Shown: positions 1-6,025, counted from the first letter of the stretch. The stretch is 9,412 bases of DNA from JBKHXU01 sp046565865 (GCA_046565865.1 JBKHXU010000101.1:1-9412); one strand, 5' to 3'. A program made the numbers and translations. The notes: generated by a model from the letters alone, not told the origin.

Positions 1-1
1 A

Positions 2-97
2 CTACAGCAACAGCGCCGAAACGATTTGGCCGAGCATGACGATACCCGCGACCAACAATGCCGTGCGGCCCACCAGACTGCGCGGCCACAACCTCAT
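2..97 (-). CDS. envZ: EnvZ-type sensor histidine kinase, N-terminus only (interrupted by TAG at window edge)
   Basis: The ATG at 97-95 overlaps the ompR stop as ATGA, the usual translationally coupled ompR-envZ arrangement. The readable peptide has a basic start (MRLWPRSLVGRT) followed by a hydrophobic stretch (ALLVAGIVMLGQIVSALLL). This fits the cytoplasmic tip and first membrane helix of an EnvZ-like kinase, which would phosphorylate OmpR. The frame meets TAG at 4-2 after only 31 codons, in the middle of the helix. Either the kinase is broken or the outermost bases carry a sequence error; a single base change would restore an open frame. No HAMP, dimerisation or ATPase domain is in the window, so the identity rests on position and the N-terminal pattern alone. 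Confidence 0.5.
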   Translation of the reverse strand: MRLWPRSLVGRTALLVAGIVMLGQIVSALLL

Positions 98-816
98 GGC
101 GCGCCGGCGTCGGGGACGAAGACATAACCGACACCCCATACCGTCTGCAGGTAGCGCGGTTGCGCCGGGTCCGCCTCGATCAACTTGCGCAGGCGCGAGA
201 TCTGCACGTCGATCGCCCGATTGTACGCCCCGTGATCGCGCCCGCGCGCGAGATCCATCAGTTTCTCGCGCGACAACGGTTGGCGCGGGTGCGTGACCAA
301 CACCTGGAGCACGGCGAATTCGCCGGTGCTCAACGCTAATAGCTCACCGTCTTTCATCAGACGGCGCGTGGCCACGTCCAGTTGGAACGGTCCGAACGCG
401 ATCTGGTTCTCGGCCGTCGCCGGCGCGCCCGGCACCGGCCGTTGCCGCCGCCGCAGGATGGCATGCATCCGCGCCACCAGTTCGCGCGGATTGAAAGGTT
501 TGGGCAGATAATCGTCCGCGCCCAGCTCCAGGCCGACGATGCGGTCCACGTCATCGCCCTTGGCCGTCAGCATCAGGATCGGGATGTCATTGCGCTCGGC
601 GCGCAAACGCCGGCACAGGCTCAAACCGTCCTCGCCCGGCAGCATCAAGTCCAGCACCAGCAGATCGAAACTTTCACGCGCGAGCGCGCGATCCATGCCG
701 AGCGCGTCGTTGACCGTGAGCGTGGCGAACCCTTGCTCGGTGAGATAGCGGCTGAGCAAACTGCGCAAGCGCAAATCGTCGTCCACCACCAGAATCTTGG
801 TTTGCCGTGCCGCCAT
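94..816 (-). CDS. ompR: OmpR response regulator
   Basis: Cytoplasmic DNA-binding response regulator that controls porin and envelope genes with EnvZ in osmotic and acid responses. The protein is 240 residues, the normal family length. Receiver domain about 6-123: acidic pocket D12-D14, phospho-acceptor D56 in LVLDLMLPGEDG, T84 and K106 in the KPF motif. Linker about 124-136. Winged-helix domain about 137-236, with the recognition helix in NRAIDVQISRLRKLIE and the wing motif QTVWGVGYVFVPD. Long blocks (RYLTEQGF, CRRLR, DRIVGLE, GADDY, PKPFNPREL, STGEFAVL, LSREKLM) match E. coli OmpR as I remember it, so orthology is firm. The Shine-Dalgarno is weak (AGAAG) and lies inside a 12-bp palindrome. 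Upstream half-sites suggest autoregulation. Confidence 0.97.
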   Translation of the reverse strand: MAARQTKILVVDDDLRLRSLLSRYLTEQGFATLTVNDALGMDRALARESFDLLVLDLMLPGEDGLSLCRRLRAERNDIPILMLTAKGDDVDRIVGLELGADDYLPKPFNPRELVARMHAILRRRQRPVPGAPATAENQIAFGPFQLDVATRRLMKDGELLALSTGEFAVLQVLVTHPRQPLSREKLMDLARGRDHGAYNRAIDVQISRLRKLIEADPAQPRYLQTVWGVGYVFVPDAGAP

Positions 817-819
817 GCT

Positions 820-831
820 TCTAACGTTAGA
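820..831. repeat. 12-bp perfect palindrome just upstream of the ompR start
   Basis: TCTAACGTTAGA is a perfect inverted repeat ending 3 nt before the ompR ATG, and it covers the position of the ribosome binding site. It could be an operator for a dimeric regulator or a small structure in the leader. It does not resemble the OmpR half-sites nearby. The function is unknown. Confidence 0.5.
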
Positions 832-866
832 TGTGTCCGGCTCTCCGTGCCAGGCATTTGTCGTCG

Positions 867-922
867 CCAGATGTTTCCGATCGGCAACGCAGAAACATCT
901 GGTTACATCTTCTGAAACATCT
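867..922. promoter_or_regulatory. Cluster of OmpR-like binding half-sites between ompR and the hydrolase operon
   Basis: The core GAAACATCT occurs at 892-900 and 914-922, with TTACATCT at 903-910 between them. The repeat starts at 892, 903 and 914, an exact 11-bp phase that puts the copies on one DNA face. A further copy lies inverted at 867-877 (CCAGATGTTTC) and forms an 11-bp perfect inverted repeat with 892-902. From memory, GAAACATCT and GGTTACAT are the half-sites of the E. coli ompC C1 and ompF F1 OmpR boxes, and OmpR binds tandem half-sites about 10 bp apart. The site lies upstream of both divergent genes, so it could serve ompR autoregulation, hydrolase activation, or both. Binding is inferred. 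Confidence 0.65.
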
Positions 923-939
923 CTTGCGCCGGTCAGCGC

Positions 940-945
940 TACGAT
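940..945 (+). promoter_or_regulatory. Candidate -10 element for the first hydrolase operon
   Basis: TACGAT lies 17 bp downstream of the last OmpR-like half-site and has no recognisable -35 element. An activator site taking the place of the -35 is typical of OmpR-activated promoters. Transcription would start near 952, ahead of both candidate start codons of the hydrolase. This is a weak match on its own. Confidence 0.3.
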
Positions 946-975
946 TCAGCCATCGAGATCCACGAGACCACGTCG

Positions 976-2274
976 ATGAATGCACCGATCACCTCGATCA
1001 AACACCGGCTCCACATTTCCACGTTACTGTTTGGCGGCGTGGCGCACGCGCAAGATTCCGCCACGGGGTCCAATCCGATGTACGGCAATGGTGTCGCGCG
1101 GCGCGGCACCATCCTGTTGGTGATGCTCGCTTCGCTGTCCGGCCTAAGCGCCTGCGGCGGCTCCACGGGCAACGATGGATCGAACGACAACCCGCCGCCA
1201 CCCGCGAACACCGGCGCGCCGGCACCGTTGGTGGTATGCACACAAGCCAATCCGTGTATGCGTCCGGCGCCGGAGTTGGGCGTTGCACAAATTTCCGTAC
1301 CGAGTTTCGCGCCCGTGTGCCGCACCACCGAACCGGGACGCGCCGTCTACGATGACGGCGCGCCACGCCACAGCGTCGATGCCGATGGCGTGGACCGGTA
1401 TGCCTGCCTGTATCAACCCGGCGGCGCATCGGCGAACACGCCGCGGCCGTTGGTTGTTTTTCTCCACGGCGGCGGCGGCGGGAACGCCGGCGACGTTTAC
1501 AACTTTACCTCCTTGCGTACCAAGGCGGAGTCGTATGTCCTGAGCGGCGATGCCGCGCGCCCGGGGTTCTTTTTGGTATCGGTTCAAGGACGCAATCTGC
1601 ATTATCCGACGTTCAACAACCGCGATGGCCGGCATCACGATTTTTACTATCGCGATCTGCGTTCGCCCTCGGCGAACCCTGACATCGCTCATCTCGATCG
1701 TCTCATCGACGAGCTCGTGGCCACCGGCATGGTGGACACGCGGCGCATTTATCTCATGGGCTGGTCGAATGGCGGCTTCTTCGGGCAGATGTATGCCATC
1801 GCGCGACACACGACACCGACGCCCGGCGGCAATCGCGTGGCCGCGGTGGTGCCGTATACGGCGGCCGATCCGTTCCACAACACCAGCCGCGATCAGGCGC
1901 CGAGCTATCAACTCGATCCCTATCCCACCTCGACGGTGCCCATTCTGTTGGTGTCGCGCGCTTGCGACATCGTCGCCTGTAATCAGGCGCAGGCCGATCT
2001 GTTCGCGGCTGCCGGCACCGTTACCGAGCCCGGCCATATCGTCGAACCATGGATATCGCGAGACCTGCCGACCAAGGTGCGCAACCCCAATGCGCTGTGG
2101 CGCTTGGTCGGCGGCAACGGCCAGCAGACCGGAATGTGCTCGACCAGCGCGACCTGCACGGCCAGCGTCGGACTTATCAACCATATGCGCTGGCCCGACG
2201 GCGTTGCTGACGGTAGCAGTATTGATCACGAGCCGGCCATGTTGGATTTTTTACGGGGGCACCCGCTGCCATGA
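976..2274 (+). CDS. Lipoprotein alpha/beta hydrolase, divergent LpqC / PHB-depolymerase-like esterase
   Basis: Predicted envelope esterase with a serine hydrolase fold; the substrate is unknown. Numbered from the 976 start (432 residues): oxyanion motif HGGGGG from H164, nucleophile S264 in G-W-S-N-G, probable acid D331, and histidine H403 in NHMRWPDG, which sits where the family's GHTWPGG normally lies. The start is uncertain. The ATG at 976 gives a 34-residue extension that itself looks like a signal peptide (VAHAQ). The ATG at 1078 (residue 35) gives a better lipoprotein signal: RR, hydrophobic TILLVMLASLSGL and lipobox LSAC with C60. Gly follows the Cys, so outer-membrane sorting is likely. 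A Gly/Asn/Pro linker (61-84) follows. Eight further cysteines suggest disulfides. The next gene overlaps by ATGA, so the two are translationally coupled. Substrate assignment is not possible. Confidence 0.88.
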   Translation: MNAPITSIKHRLHISTLLFGGVAHAQDSATGSNPMYGNGVARRGTILLVMLASLSGLSACGGSTGNDGSNDNPPPPANTGAPAPLVVCTQANPCMRPAPELGVAQISVPSFAPVCRTTEPGRAVYDDGAPRHSVDADGVDRYACLYQPGGASANTPRPLVVFLHGGGGGNAGDVYNFTSLRTKAESYVLSGDAARPGFFLVSVQGRNLHYPTFNNRDGRHHDFYYRDLRSPSANPDIAHLDRLIDELVATGMVDTRRIYLMGWSNGGFFGQMYAIARHTTPTPGGNRVAAVVPYTAADPFHNTSRDQAPSYQLDPYPTSTVPILLVSRACDIVACNQAQADLFAAAGTVTEPGHIVEPWISRDLPTKVRNPNALWRLVGGNGQQTGMCSTSATCTASVGLINHMRWPDGVADGSSIDHEPAMLDFLRGHPLP

Positions 2275-3209
2275 GAATAATCGAGACGAAGACATGGGTA
2301 CGGGCCGTGGTGGCGCTGTGGCTTTGCGGCGCGATGCTCTACGCCGCCGCGCAGGTGCCGCTCGCAACCTCGGCCGGCGTGCACGATGAGACGTTAGTAG
2401 TGGACGGGCGCCTGCGTCACTATCGCGTCTACGTTCCCGTGTCTGCCGATACGGCAGCGCCCAGCTTGGTCATCGCCTTACACGGCGGCAACAGCGACGG
2501 CGTGGCGTTCGAAGCCATGACGGGACTCAGCGCGCTCGCCGATCGCGAGGGATTCATCGTGGTTTACCCGAATGCCATCGGCCTGTATCGCGGTAAACCG
2601 TATTGGAACGACGGGCGCGTGCCGGCGGTGGACGACATCGGCTTCATCCGGCGGCTCATCGACGAACTTGCGCACCACTACCAAATCGATCGCGCGCGCG
2701 TTTACATCACCGGCTTCTCCAATGGCGCGAGCATGACCAACCGCTTGGGCGTCGAACTCGGCGACAGAATTGCCGCCATTGCGCCGGTGGCCGGCACCTT
2801 GGGTATCCGGCAGGCACAACGCTGGCAGCCGTTGCGCGTGCTGCCGGTGCTGTATTTCCATGGCACCACCGATCCGTTCGCGTACTACAGCGGTGGCAGC
2901 GCCGGGACTTGGAAAGGCTCAGCGCTGTCGGCACCGGCCCATGCCGCGTGGTGGGCGCAGAAGAACAGCTGCGATCCACAACCTCAGCAGACCGCGCTGC
3001 CGGATCGCATCGATGACGGGACGCGCATTACGCGCGTGGCCTACTCCTGTCCCGTCGGTACCGACGTCATCTTTTATTCCATCGACAACGGCGGGCATAC
3101 CTGGCCCGGCGGCGCGCCCTGGGCGCCGGCAGCCATCACCGGAAAAATCAGTCGCGAGCTCGATGCAAGTGCCGAGATGTGGCGCTTCTTCCAGCAGCAT
3201 CGGCTGTAA
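2271..3209 (+). CDS. Secreted LpqC / PHB-depolymerase family esterase (CE1-like)
   Basis: Exported alpha/beta hydrolase of 312 residues. This family covers polyhydroxybutyrate depolymerases, feruloyl esterases and acetylxylan esterases. The N-terminus (residues 1-28) is a signal peptide with a hydrophobic core AVVALWLCGAMLYAAA and an AAA-Q cleavage site. The catalytic features are complete: HGG at 71-73, DREGFIVVYPNA (91-102), YWNDG (111-115), DDIGFIRRLIDEL (121-133), nucleophile S150 in GFSNG, IAPVAGTL, acid D201 in FHGTTDP, and H276 in GGHTWPGG. No substrate-binding or linker domain is present, so soluble esters or oligomers are more likely substrates than bulk polymer (inference). The ATG overlaps the stop of the preceding hydrolase (ATGA), so translation is coupled and the two probably work on related substrates. 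Confidence 0.93.
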   Translation: MRIIETKTWVRAVVALWLCGAMLYAAAQVPLATSAGVHDETLVVDGRLRHYRVYVPVSADTAAPSLVIALHGGNSDGVAFEAMTGLSALADREGFIVVYPNAIGLYRGKPYWNDGRVPAVDDIGFIRRLIDELAHHYQIDRARVYITGFSNGASMTNRLGVELGDRIAAIAPVAGTLGIRQAQRWQPLRVLPVLYFHGTTDPFAYYSGGSAGTWKGSALSAPAHAAWWAQKNSCDPQPQQTALPDRIDDGTRITRVAYSCPVGTDVIFYSIDNGGHTWPGGAPWAPAAITGKISRELDASAEMWRFFQQHRL

Positions 3210-3249
3210 ACCACGAAATGAAGGCGACTGGGAAAACTTCAACTAATGT

Positions 3250-3300
3250 GTCGTTGCGAGGAGCAAAGCGACGAGAGTGCTTCGCTGCGCTCGTAATGAC
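3250..3300. repeat. Dispersed REP-like palindromic repeat element
   Basis: The ends GTCGTTGCGAG (3250-3260) and CTCGTAATGAC (3290-3300) are inverted repeats matching at 9 of 11 positions. The middle (GCAAAGCGACGA, TGCTTCGCTGCG) continues the imperfect hairpin. This closely resembles the family with ends GTCATTGCGAG...CTCGCAATGAC that is scattered between genes in many proteobacteria and often mis-translated as SLRGAKRR. It lies between the coupled hydrolase pair and the third hydrolase, where it may act as an mRNA-stabilising or terminating hairpin. Only one copy is in the window. Confidence 0.7.
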
Positions 3301-3308
3301 AGTGATTT

Positions 3309-3335
3309 TTGACTCAATCGGAGTTTCCCTAGAAT
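3309..3335 (+). promoter_or_regulatory. Candidate sigma-70 promoter for the third hydrolase
   Basis: TTGACT (3309-3314) and TAGAAT (3330-3335) are good matches to -35 and -10 boxes, but the 15-bp spacer is short. It begins 9 bp after the palindromic repeat and lies 70 bp before the start codon, so the third hydrolase probably has its own transcript. Confidence 0.4.
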
Positions 3336-3404
3336 TGTCCTCGTACGCATATCTTGGGGACGTAAGACACGACGCCTAAGCTACGGCGGTTTCGAGGCGA
3401 TACG

Positions 3405-4388
3405 ATGACAAGAGACATCTTCAAACTCAATGCGGCGGCAGTGATGATCGTGCTCGCTAACGCCAGCATGGCGCTCGCGCAGGCTGTCCCCGACGACGAC
3501 CGGCACCTTGGCGCGGGAACGCATGAACTGAGGCTGAACGTGGACAATCACGCACGCAGCTATCTCGTGCACATCCCGCGCGGTTACGATTCGCGCACGC
3601 CGGTTCCCGTGGTGATCATGTTGCACGGCGGCGGCGGTACCGGTCGGGCGGCGCTGCGCGAGACGGGCTGGGCGCGAAAGGCGGACCTGGAAGGATTCCT
3701 CGCGGTCTTTCCCAACGCGCTGGCGCGCGATCCGAGCCGGCGCAGTCATTTTTCCCGGAATCCGCAGCTATGGAACGACGGCTCCGACCGATTCTACGCG
3801 GATCAGAAAGTCGTCGACGACGTACGCTTTATCGACGCGCTGCTCGATGACGTTTCCGCGCGCTTCGCCGTGGATGCGAAGCGGATCTTCGTCACCGGTT
3901 TTTCCAACGGTGCATCGATGAGCTTTCGTCTGGGCATGGAGCGATCGCATCGCATCGCCGCGATCGCGCCGGTGGCGGGGGCGTTGTGGCTGAAATCGTT
4001 TACGTTGCAGCGGCCGGTGCCGATGCACTACATCACCGGCACCGCCGACCCGCTGAATCCCATCGAAGGCGGCGTGCCGAAACTCGCGAGCGGCGGCAGC
4101 GACCCGGTGCGCGCCAAACCCAAACCGCCGGTGCGCGACTCGGTCGTTAAGTGGGCGCGGGCGCTCGGTTGTGCGCCTATACCCATGCGCGAGTCCGAGG
4201 CGAACGGCGTACGCACCCAAACCTTTTGCGACCGCGAGCAAGTCGTGTACGTCGCGGTCAACGACCTCGGTCACACCTGGGCCGGGGGCAAAAGTCTGTT
4301 GCCGGAGCGCATGGTAGGGAAAACGTCGAGAAAGATCAGCGCGACGGATGTGATCTGGGATTTCTTTCGAAAGCACGCGACGCAATGA
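3405..4388 (+). CDS. Secreted LpqC / PHB-depolymerase family esterase, second canonical paralogue
   Basis: Exported serine esterase of 327 residues, in the same family as the gene at 2271-3209. Signal peptide about 1-25 (AAAVMIVLANASMALA-Q). Oxyanion motif HGGGG from H74, DLEGFLAVFPNA (94-105), LWNDG (122-126), DDVRFIDALLDDV (138-150), nucleophile S167 in GFSNG, IAPVAGALW, acid D215 in TGTADP, and H290 in LGHTWAGG. The C-terminus (KISATDVIWDFFRKH) matches the family's end helix. The two paralogues share this full motif order but differ widely elsewhere, so the duplication is old or the copies have different specificity. GAGGCG upstream of the ATG supports the start. It is preceded by a repeat and its own candidate promoter, and followed by a hairpin over the stop codon. 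Confidence 0.93.
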   Translation: MTRDIFKLNAAAVMIVLANASMALAQAVPDDDRHLGAGTHELRLNVDNHARSYLVHIPRGYDSRTPVPVVIMLHGGGGTGRAALRETGWARKADLEGFLAVFPNALARDPSRRSHFSRNPQLWNDGSDRFYADQKVVDDVRFIDALLDDVSARFAVDAKRIFVTGFSNGASMSFRLGMERSHRIAAIAPVAGALWLKSFTLQRPVPMHYITGTADPLNPIEGGVPKLASGGSDPVRAKPKPPVRDSVVKWARALGCAPIPMRESEANGVRTQTFCDREQVVYVAVNDLGHTWAGGKSLLPERMVGKTSRKISATDVIWDFFRKHATQ

Positions 4389-4398
4389 CAGCGTCGCG
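4376..4398 (+). terminator. GC-rich hairpin across the stop codon of the third hydrolase
   Basis: CGCGACGC (4376-4383) and GCGTCGCG (4391-4398) are perfect 8-bp inverted arms with a 7-nt loop that contains the TGA stop (4386-4388). No T-run follows, so this is not a standard intrinsic terminator. It may stabilise the mRNA 3' end or pause polymerase. Confidence 0.35.
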
Positions 4399-4465
4399 CG
4401 AACTACGCGCTGGGTATGGCTGCGACGAAGCAGTGCCCCCCTGCTCGACAGGCTTGTCGGTCGTG

Positions 4466-4603
4466 TCATGGCGGCGCTCGCCGTAGTGGGTCGTCATGCC
4501 TCTCTGCGTCGGTCGGCGTATAGGCGCCTTCCTTCACCGAAGCGGCCAGCAAGACGCCTTCATCGTAGCCGCCACAGCGCGGCACTTTAACTAAAGGGGT
4601 CAT
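4466..4603 (-). CDS. Candidate small ORF, 45 residues, unknown
   Basis: The ATG at 4603-4601 is preceded by GAGG with a 7-nt spacer, a good Shine-Dalgarno. The frame runs 45 codons to TGA. The product starts MTPLVKVPRCGGYDEG and continues with LLAASVKEGAYTPTDAE; it is soluble, mixed-charge and has one Cys. I do not recognise it. It converges with the third hydrolase and diverges from the membrane protein at 4681. It could be a real small protein, a remnant of a lost gene, or chance. It is one of the few things that would account for this 292-bp gap between larger genes. Confidence 0.28.
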   Translation of the reverse strand: MTPLVKVPRCGGYDEGVLLAASVKEGAYTPTDAERHDDPLRRAPP

Positions 4604-4620
4604 GCCGACGCCTCATCCGA

Positions 4621-4659
4621 CGTTGCATCGTTGATCTACACTTTAACAGCGACGCAACG
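4621..4659. promoter_or_regulatory. Imperfect inverted repeat upstream of the membrane protein gene
   Basis: Arms 4621-4633 (CGTTGCATCGTTG) and 4647-4659 (CAGCGACGCAACG) match at 11 of 13 positions around a 13-nt AT-richer centre. It ends 21 bp before the ATG at 4681 and also lies upstream of the minus-strand small ORF. This position suits an operator or a leader hairpin. I cannot place a convincing -10/-35 pair here. Confidence 0.35.
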
Positions 4660-4680
4660 CCATAAGAACTTTCGCTATTC

Positions 4681-5622
4681 ATGTCTTCGACCGCCAATAT
4701 CGTCACCGCCCGGCCACTGTTTCAGCTACTAAGGGTGGGTGTGCTCGGTTGGCTTGGCGCCGCCATCGCCGCCGTCGTCTGGTTCTTCGCCACCACCCCG
4801 GATGCGGGGCTCATGGCGGTCGCGTTTCCGTTCTACGCGTGGTTGATCGGCTACCTTCCCGGCGGCGGGTTGATGGTGCTCTACGCGCTGGTGCAAGTGG
4901 TGCGGCGCCGACTCCCCGCGAGGCTCATGGCATGGGCCGCGCTGGTTTATTTTCTACCGCTGCTAATCCAGATCGGCGCCGCGAATCTGTTCCTGCACTT
5001 TCAACCGTCGACGGTGCAACACGGCGACGCGCCGATGATGCTCGCGGCCTTCACCGGGCCGGTGGCGTTCGTGCTGTTTCTCATCGGCCTGGCCCTCGGT
5101 TATGCGCGGCGCGACCAACCGCTCGCGCGCGCCGTGCGCGCGATGCTGCTGCCCCCGCTTGCCGGCGTCGCGCTCTCTGGCGCTGGCTTCGTCGTGTTCA
5201 CGTTCACGTCGGAGGCGTGGCAACATCGCCACGATCTGGCATTCGCGGTCGCCAACATCGAATGGCGTCAGCCGCGCGGCCTCGTCATCGAAGGCACGAT
5301 GTCCGTGCACGCCGATGCCGCGGCCGGACTGCATGCCTTCTATCAAGACGGACGCGGGCGCGGCGAGCCGGCCAACGAGATTGCCTTTGGCGGTGAGACA
5401 CAATCCGAACTCGCCTGGACCCGCGGCACCAAAACGCTCAAGGCCGGCGAGACCTATCCGGTGCGCCTCGTGTGGCATCGGTTGCAAACCGATTCAAAAG
5501 GCTTCAAGCGCGAAGTGATCTTCCGCATCACCAACGGCCCGTACAACGCGTCACCCGGACTGTTGAAGGAGTTTCGTCTCGCCCTCGATCCCGCCGCCGC
5601 GGCCTTCATCTCGGGAAACTGA
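4681..5622 (+). CDS. Multi-pass membrane protein with C-terminal extracytoplasmic domain, unknown function
   Basis: I do not recognise this 313-residue protein. The N-terminal half is membrane-embedded: likely helices at about 17-37, 43-73 (one or two), 83-105, 118-140 and 155-176, with Arg-rich cytoplasmic loops (RRRLPARL, YARRDQ) that orient it. The C-terminal part (about 180-313) is soluble and has many beta-prone stretches (LAFAVANIEW, GLVIEGTMSV, TYPVRLVWHRL, REVIFRITNG), suggesting a small beta domain, possibly on the periplasmic side. No catalytic motif is seen. No clear Shine-Dalgarno precedes the ATG. A GTG at codon 19 is an alternative start but would remove the N-terminal tail. The small secreted protein gene follows after 60 bp and may be co-transcribed. 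Confidence 0.8.
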   Translation: MSSTANIVTARPLFQLLRVGVLGWLGAAIAAVVWFFATTPDAGLMAVAFPFYAWLIGYLPGGGLMVLYALVQVVRRRLPARLMAWAALVYFLPLLIQIGAANLFLHFQPSTVQHGDAPMMLAAFTGPVAFVLFLIGLALGYARRDQPLARAVRAMLLPPLAGVALSGAGFVVFTFTSEAWQHRHDLAFAVANIEWRQPRGLVIEGTMSVHADAAAGLHAFYQDGRGRGEPANEIAFGGETQSELAWTRGTKTLKAGETYPVRLVWHRLQTDSKGFKREVIFRITNGPYNASPGLLKEFRLALDPAAAAFISGN

Positions 5623-5682
5623 AAGCCGCAGAGCTGAACAGGATTGTTCTATGATTCATATCTATCCAAAGGAGCGCCAATC

Positions 5683-5925
5683 GTGCTCAACTCAAAAATG
5701 CTTATTGCCGTTGCCTTAACCCTCGCCTGCGGCGCGGCCGCGGCCGAGAAAGAAAAAGACAACAGCAAATCGGTCCAGGACGCGGCCTCTTCGGTCGTGA
5801 ACGAGCTTGGCAAGGGGCTCGAAGCGGTCGGCAAGGCCGTGGGTCCGGCAGTGAACAAGGCGGAAAAGGCCGTGCGCGGCGGCGCGAAAGGGGAAAGCGA
5901 CAAGCGCGGCACCGAGCGGCAGTAG
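5683..5925 (+). CDS. Small secreted Ala/Lys-rich helical protein, unknown
   Basis: The GTG start at 5683 is chosen because GGAG (5671-5674) sits 8 nt upstream; the frame can be extended to a TTG at 5644, but that has no ribosome site. This gives 80 residues. The first about 20 form a signal peptide (KMLIAVALTLACGAAAA) with probable cleavage at AAA-A or AAAA-E. The Cys in LTLAC lacks the usual lipobox residue at -3, so a lipoprotein is less likely. The mature part is hydrophilic and Ala/Lys/Val-rich (SVVNELGKGLEAVGKAVG, VNKAEKAVRGGAKG) and predicted to be amphipathic helix. It could be a periplasmic stress or membrane-associated peptide; no family is recognised. It lies 60 bp after the membrane protein gene. 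Confidence 0.65.
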   Translation: MLNSKMLIAVALTLACGAAAAEKEKDNSKSVQDAASSVVNELGKGLEAVGKAVGPAVNKAEKAVRGGAKGESDKRGTERQ

Positions 5926-5966
5926 CGGTTCGGCCAATGTCGAAAGGTGACCGCGCGGGCGATCGC

Positions 5967-5997
5967 TTGACTCTCCCCTAAGGGGAGCCTTCACGCT
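5967..5997 (+). promoter_or_regulatory. MerR-type promoter/operator with 19-bp spacer
   Basis: The -35 TTGACT (5967-5972) is followed by the near-perfect palindrome CTCCCCTAAGGGGAG (5973-5987), and a weak -10 CACGCT (5992-5997) sits after exactly 19 bp. An over-long spacer filled by a dyad is the hallmark of MerR-family promoters, where the bound regulator distorts the DNA when the ligand is present. The likely regulator is the MerR protein at 6452-7282, so the operon would be autoregulated. Confidence 0.8.
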
Positions 5998-6025
5998 CAC
6001 GGCTCACTCGACCCGGAGGAGCCGC

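Noticed and set aside
1144..2229. Long minus-strand open frame of 361 codons opposite the first hydrolase
   Set aside because: The plus-strand frame has a full catalytic motif set and a signal sequence. The minus frame is Arg/His/Ala-rich with no recognisable motif, typical of antisense frames in GC-rich genes.
3179..3379. Plus-strand frame of 66 codons containing SLRGAKRRECFAALVMT
   Set aside because: This peptide is the usual false translation of the palindromic repeat at 3250-3300.
4381..4390. CGCAATGACA as a possible second repeat end
   Set aside because: It matches one end of the REP-like family, but it lies at the end of a coding sequence without the partner arm, so it is probably chance.
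3768..4469. Minus-strand open frame of 233 codons opposite the third hydrolase
   Set aside because: Antisense shadow of a clear esterase gene, low complexity and without motifs.
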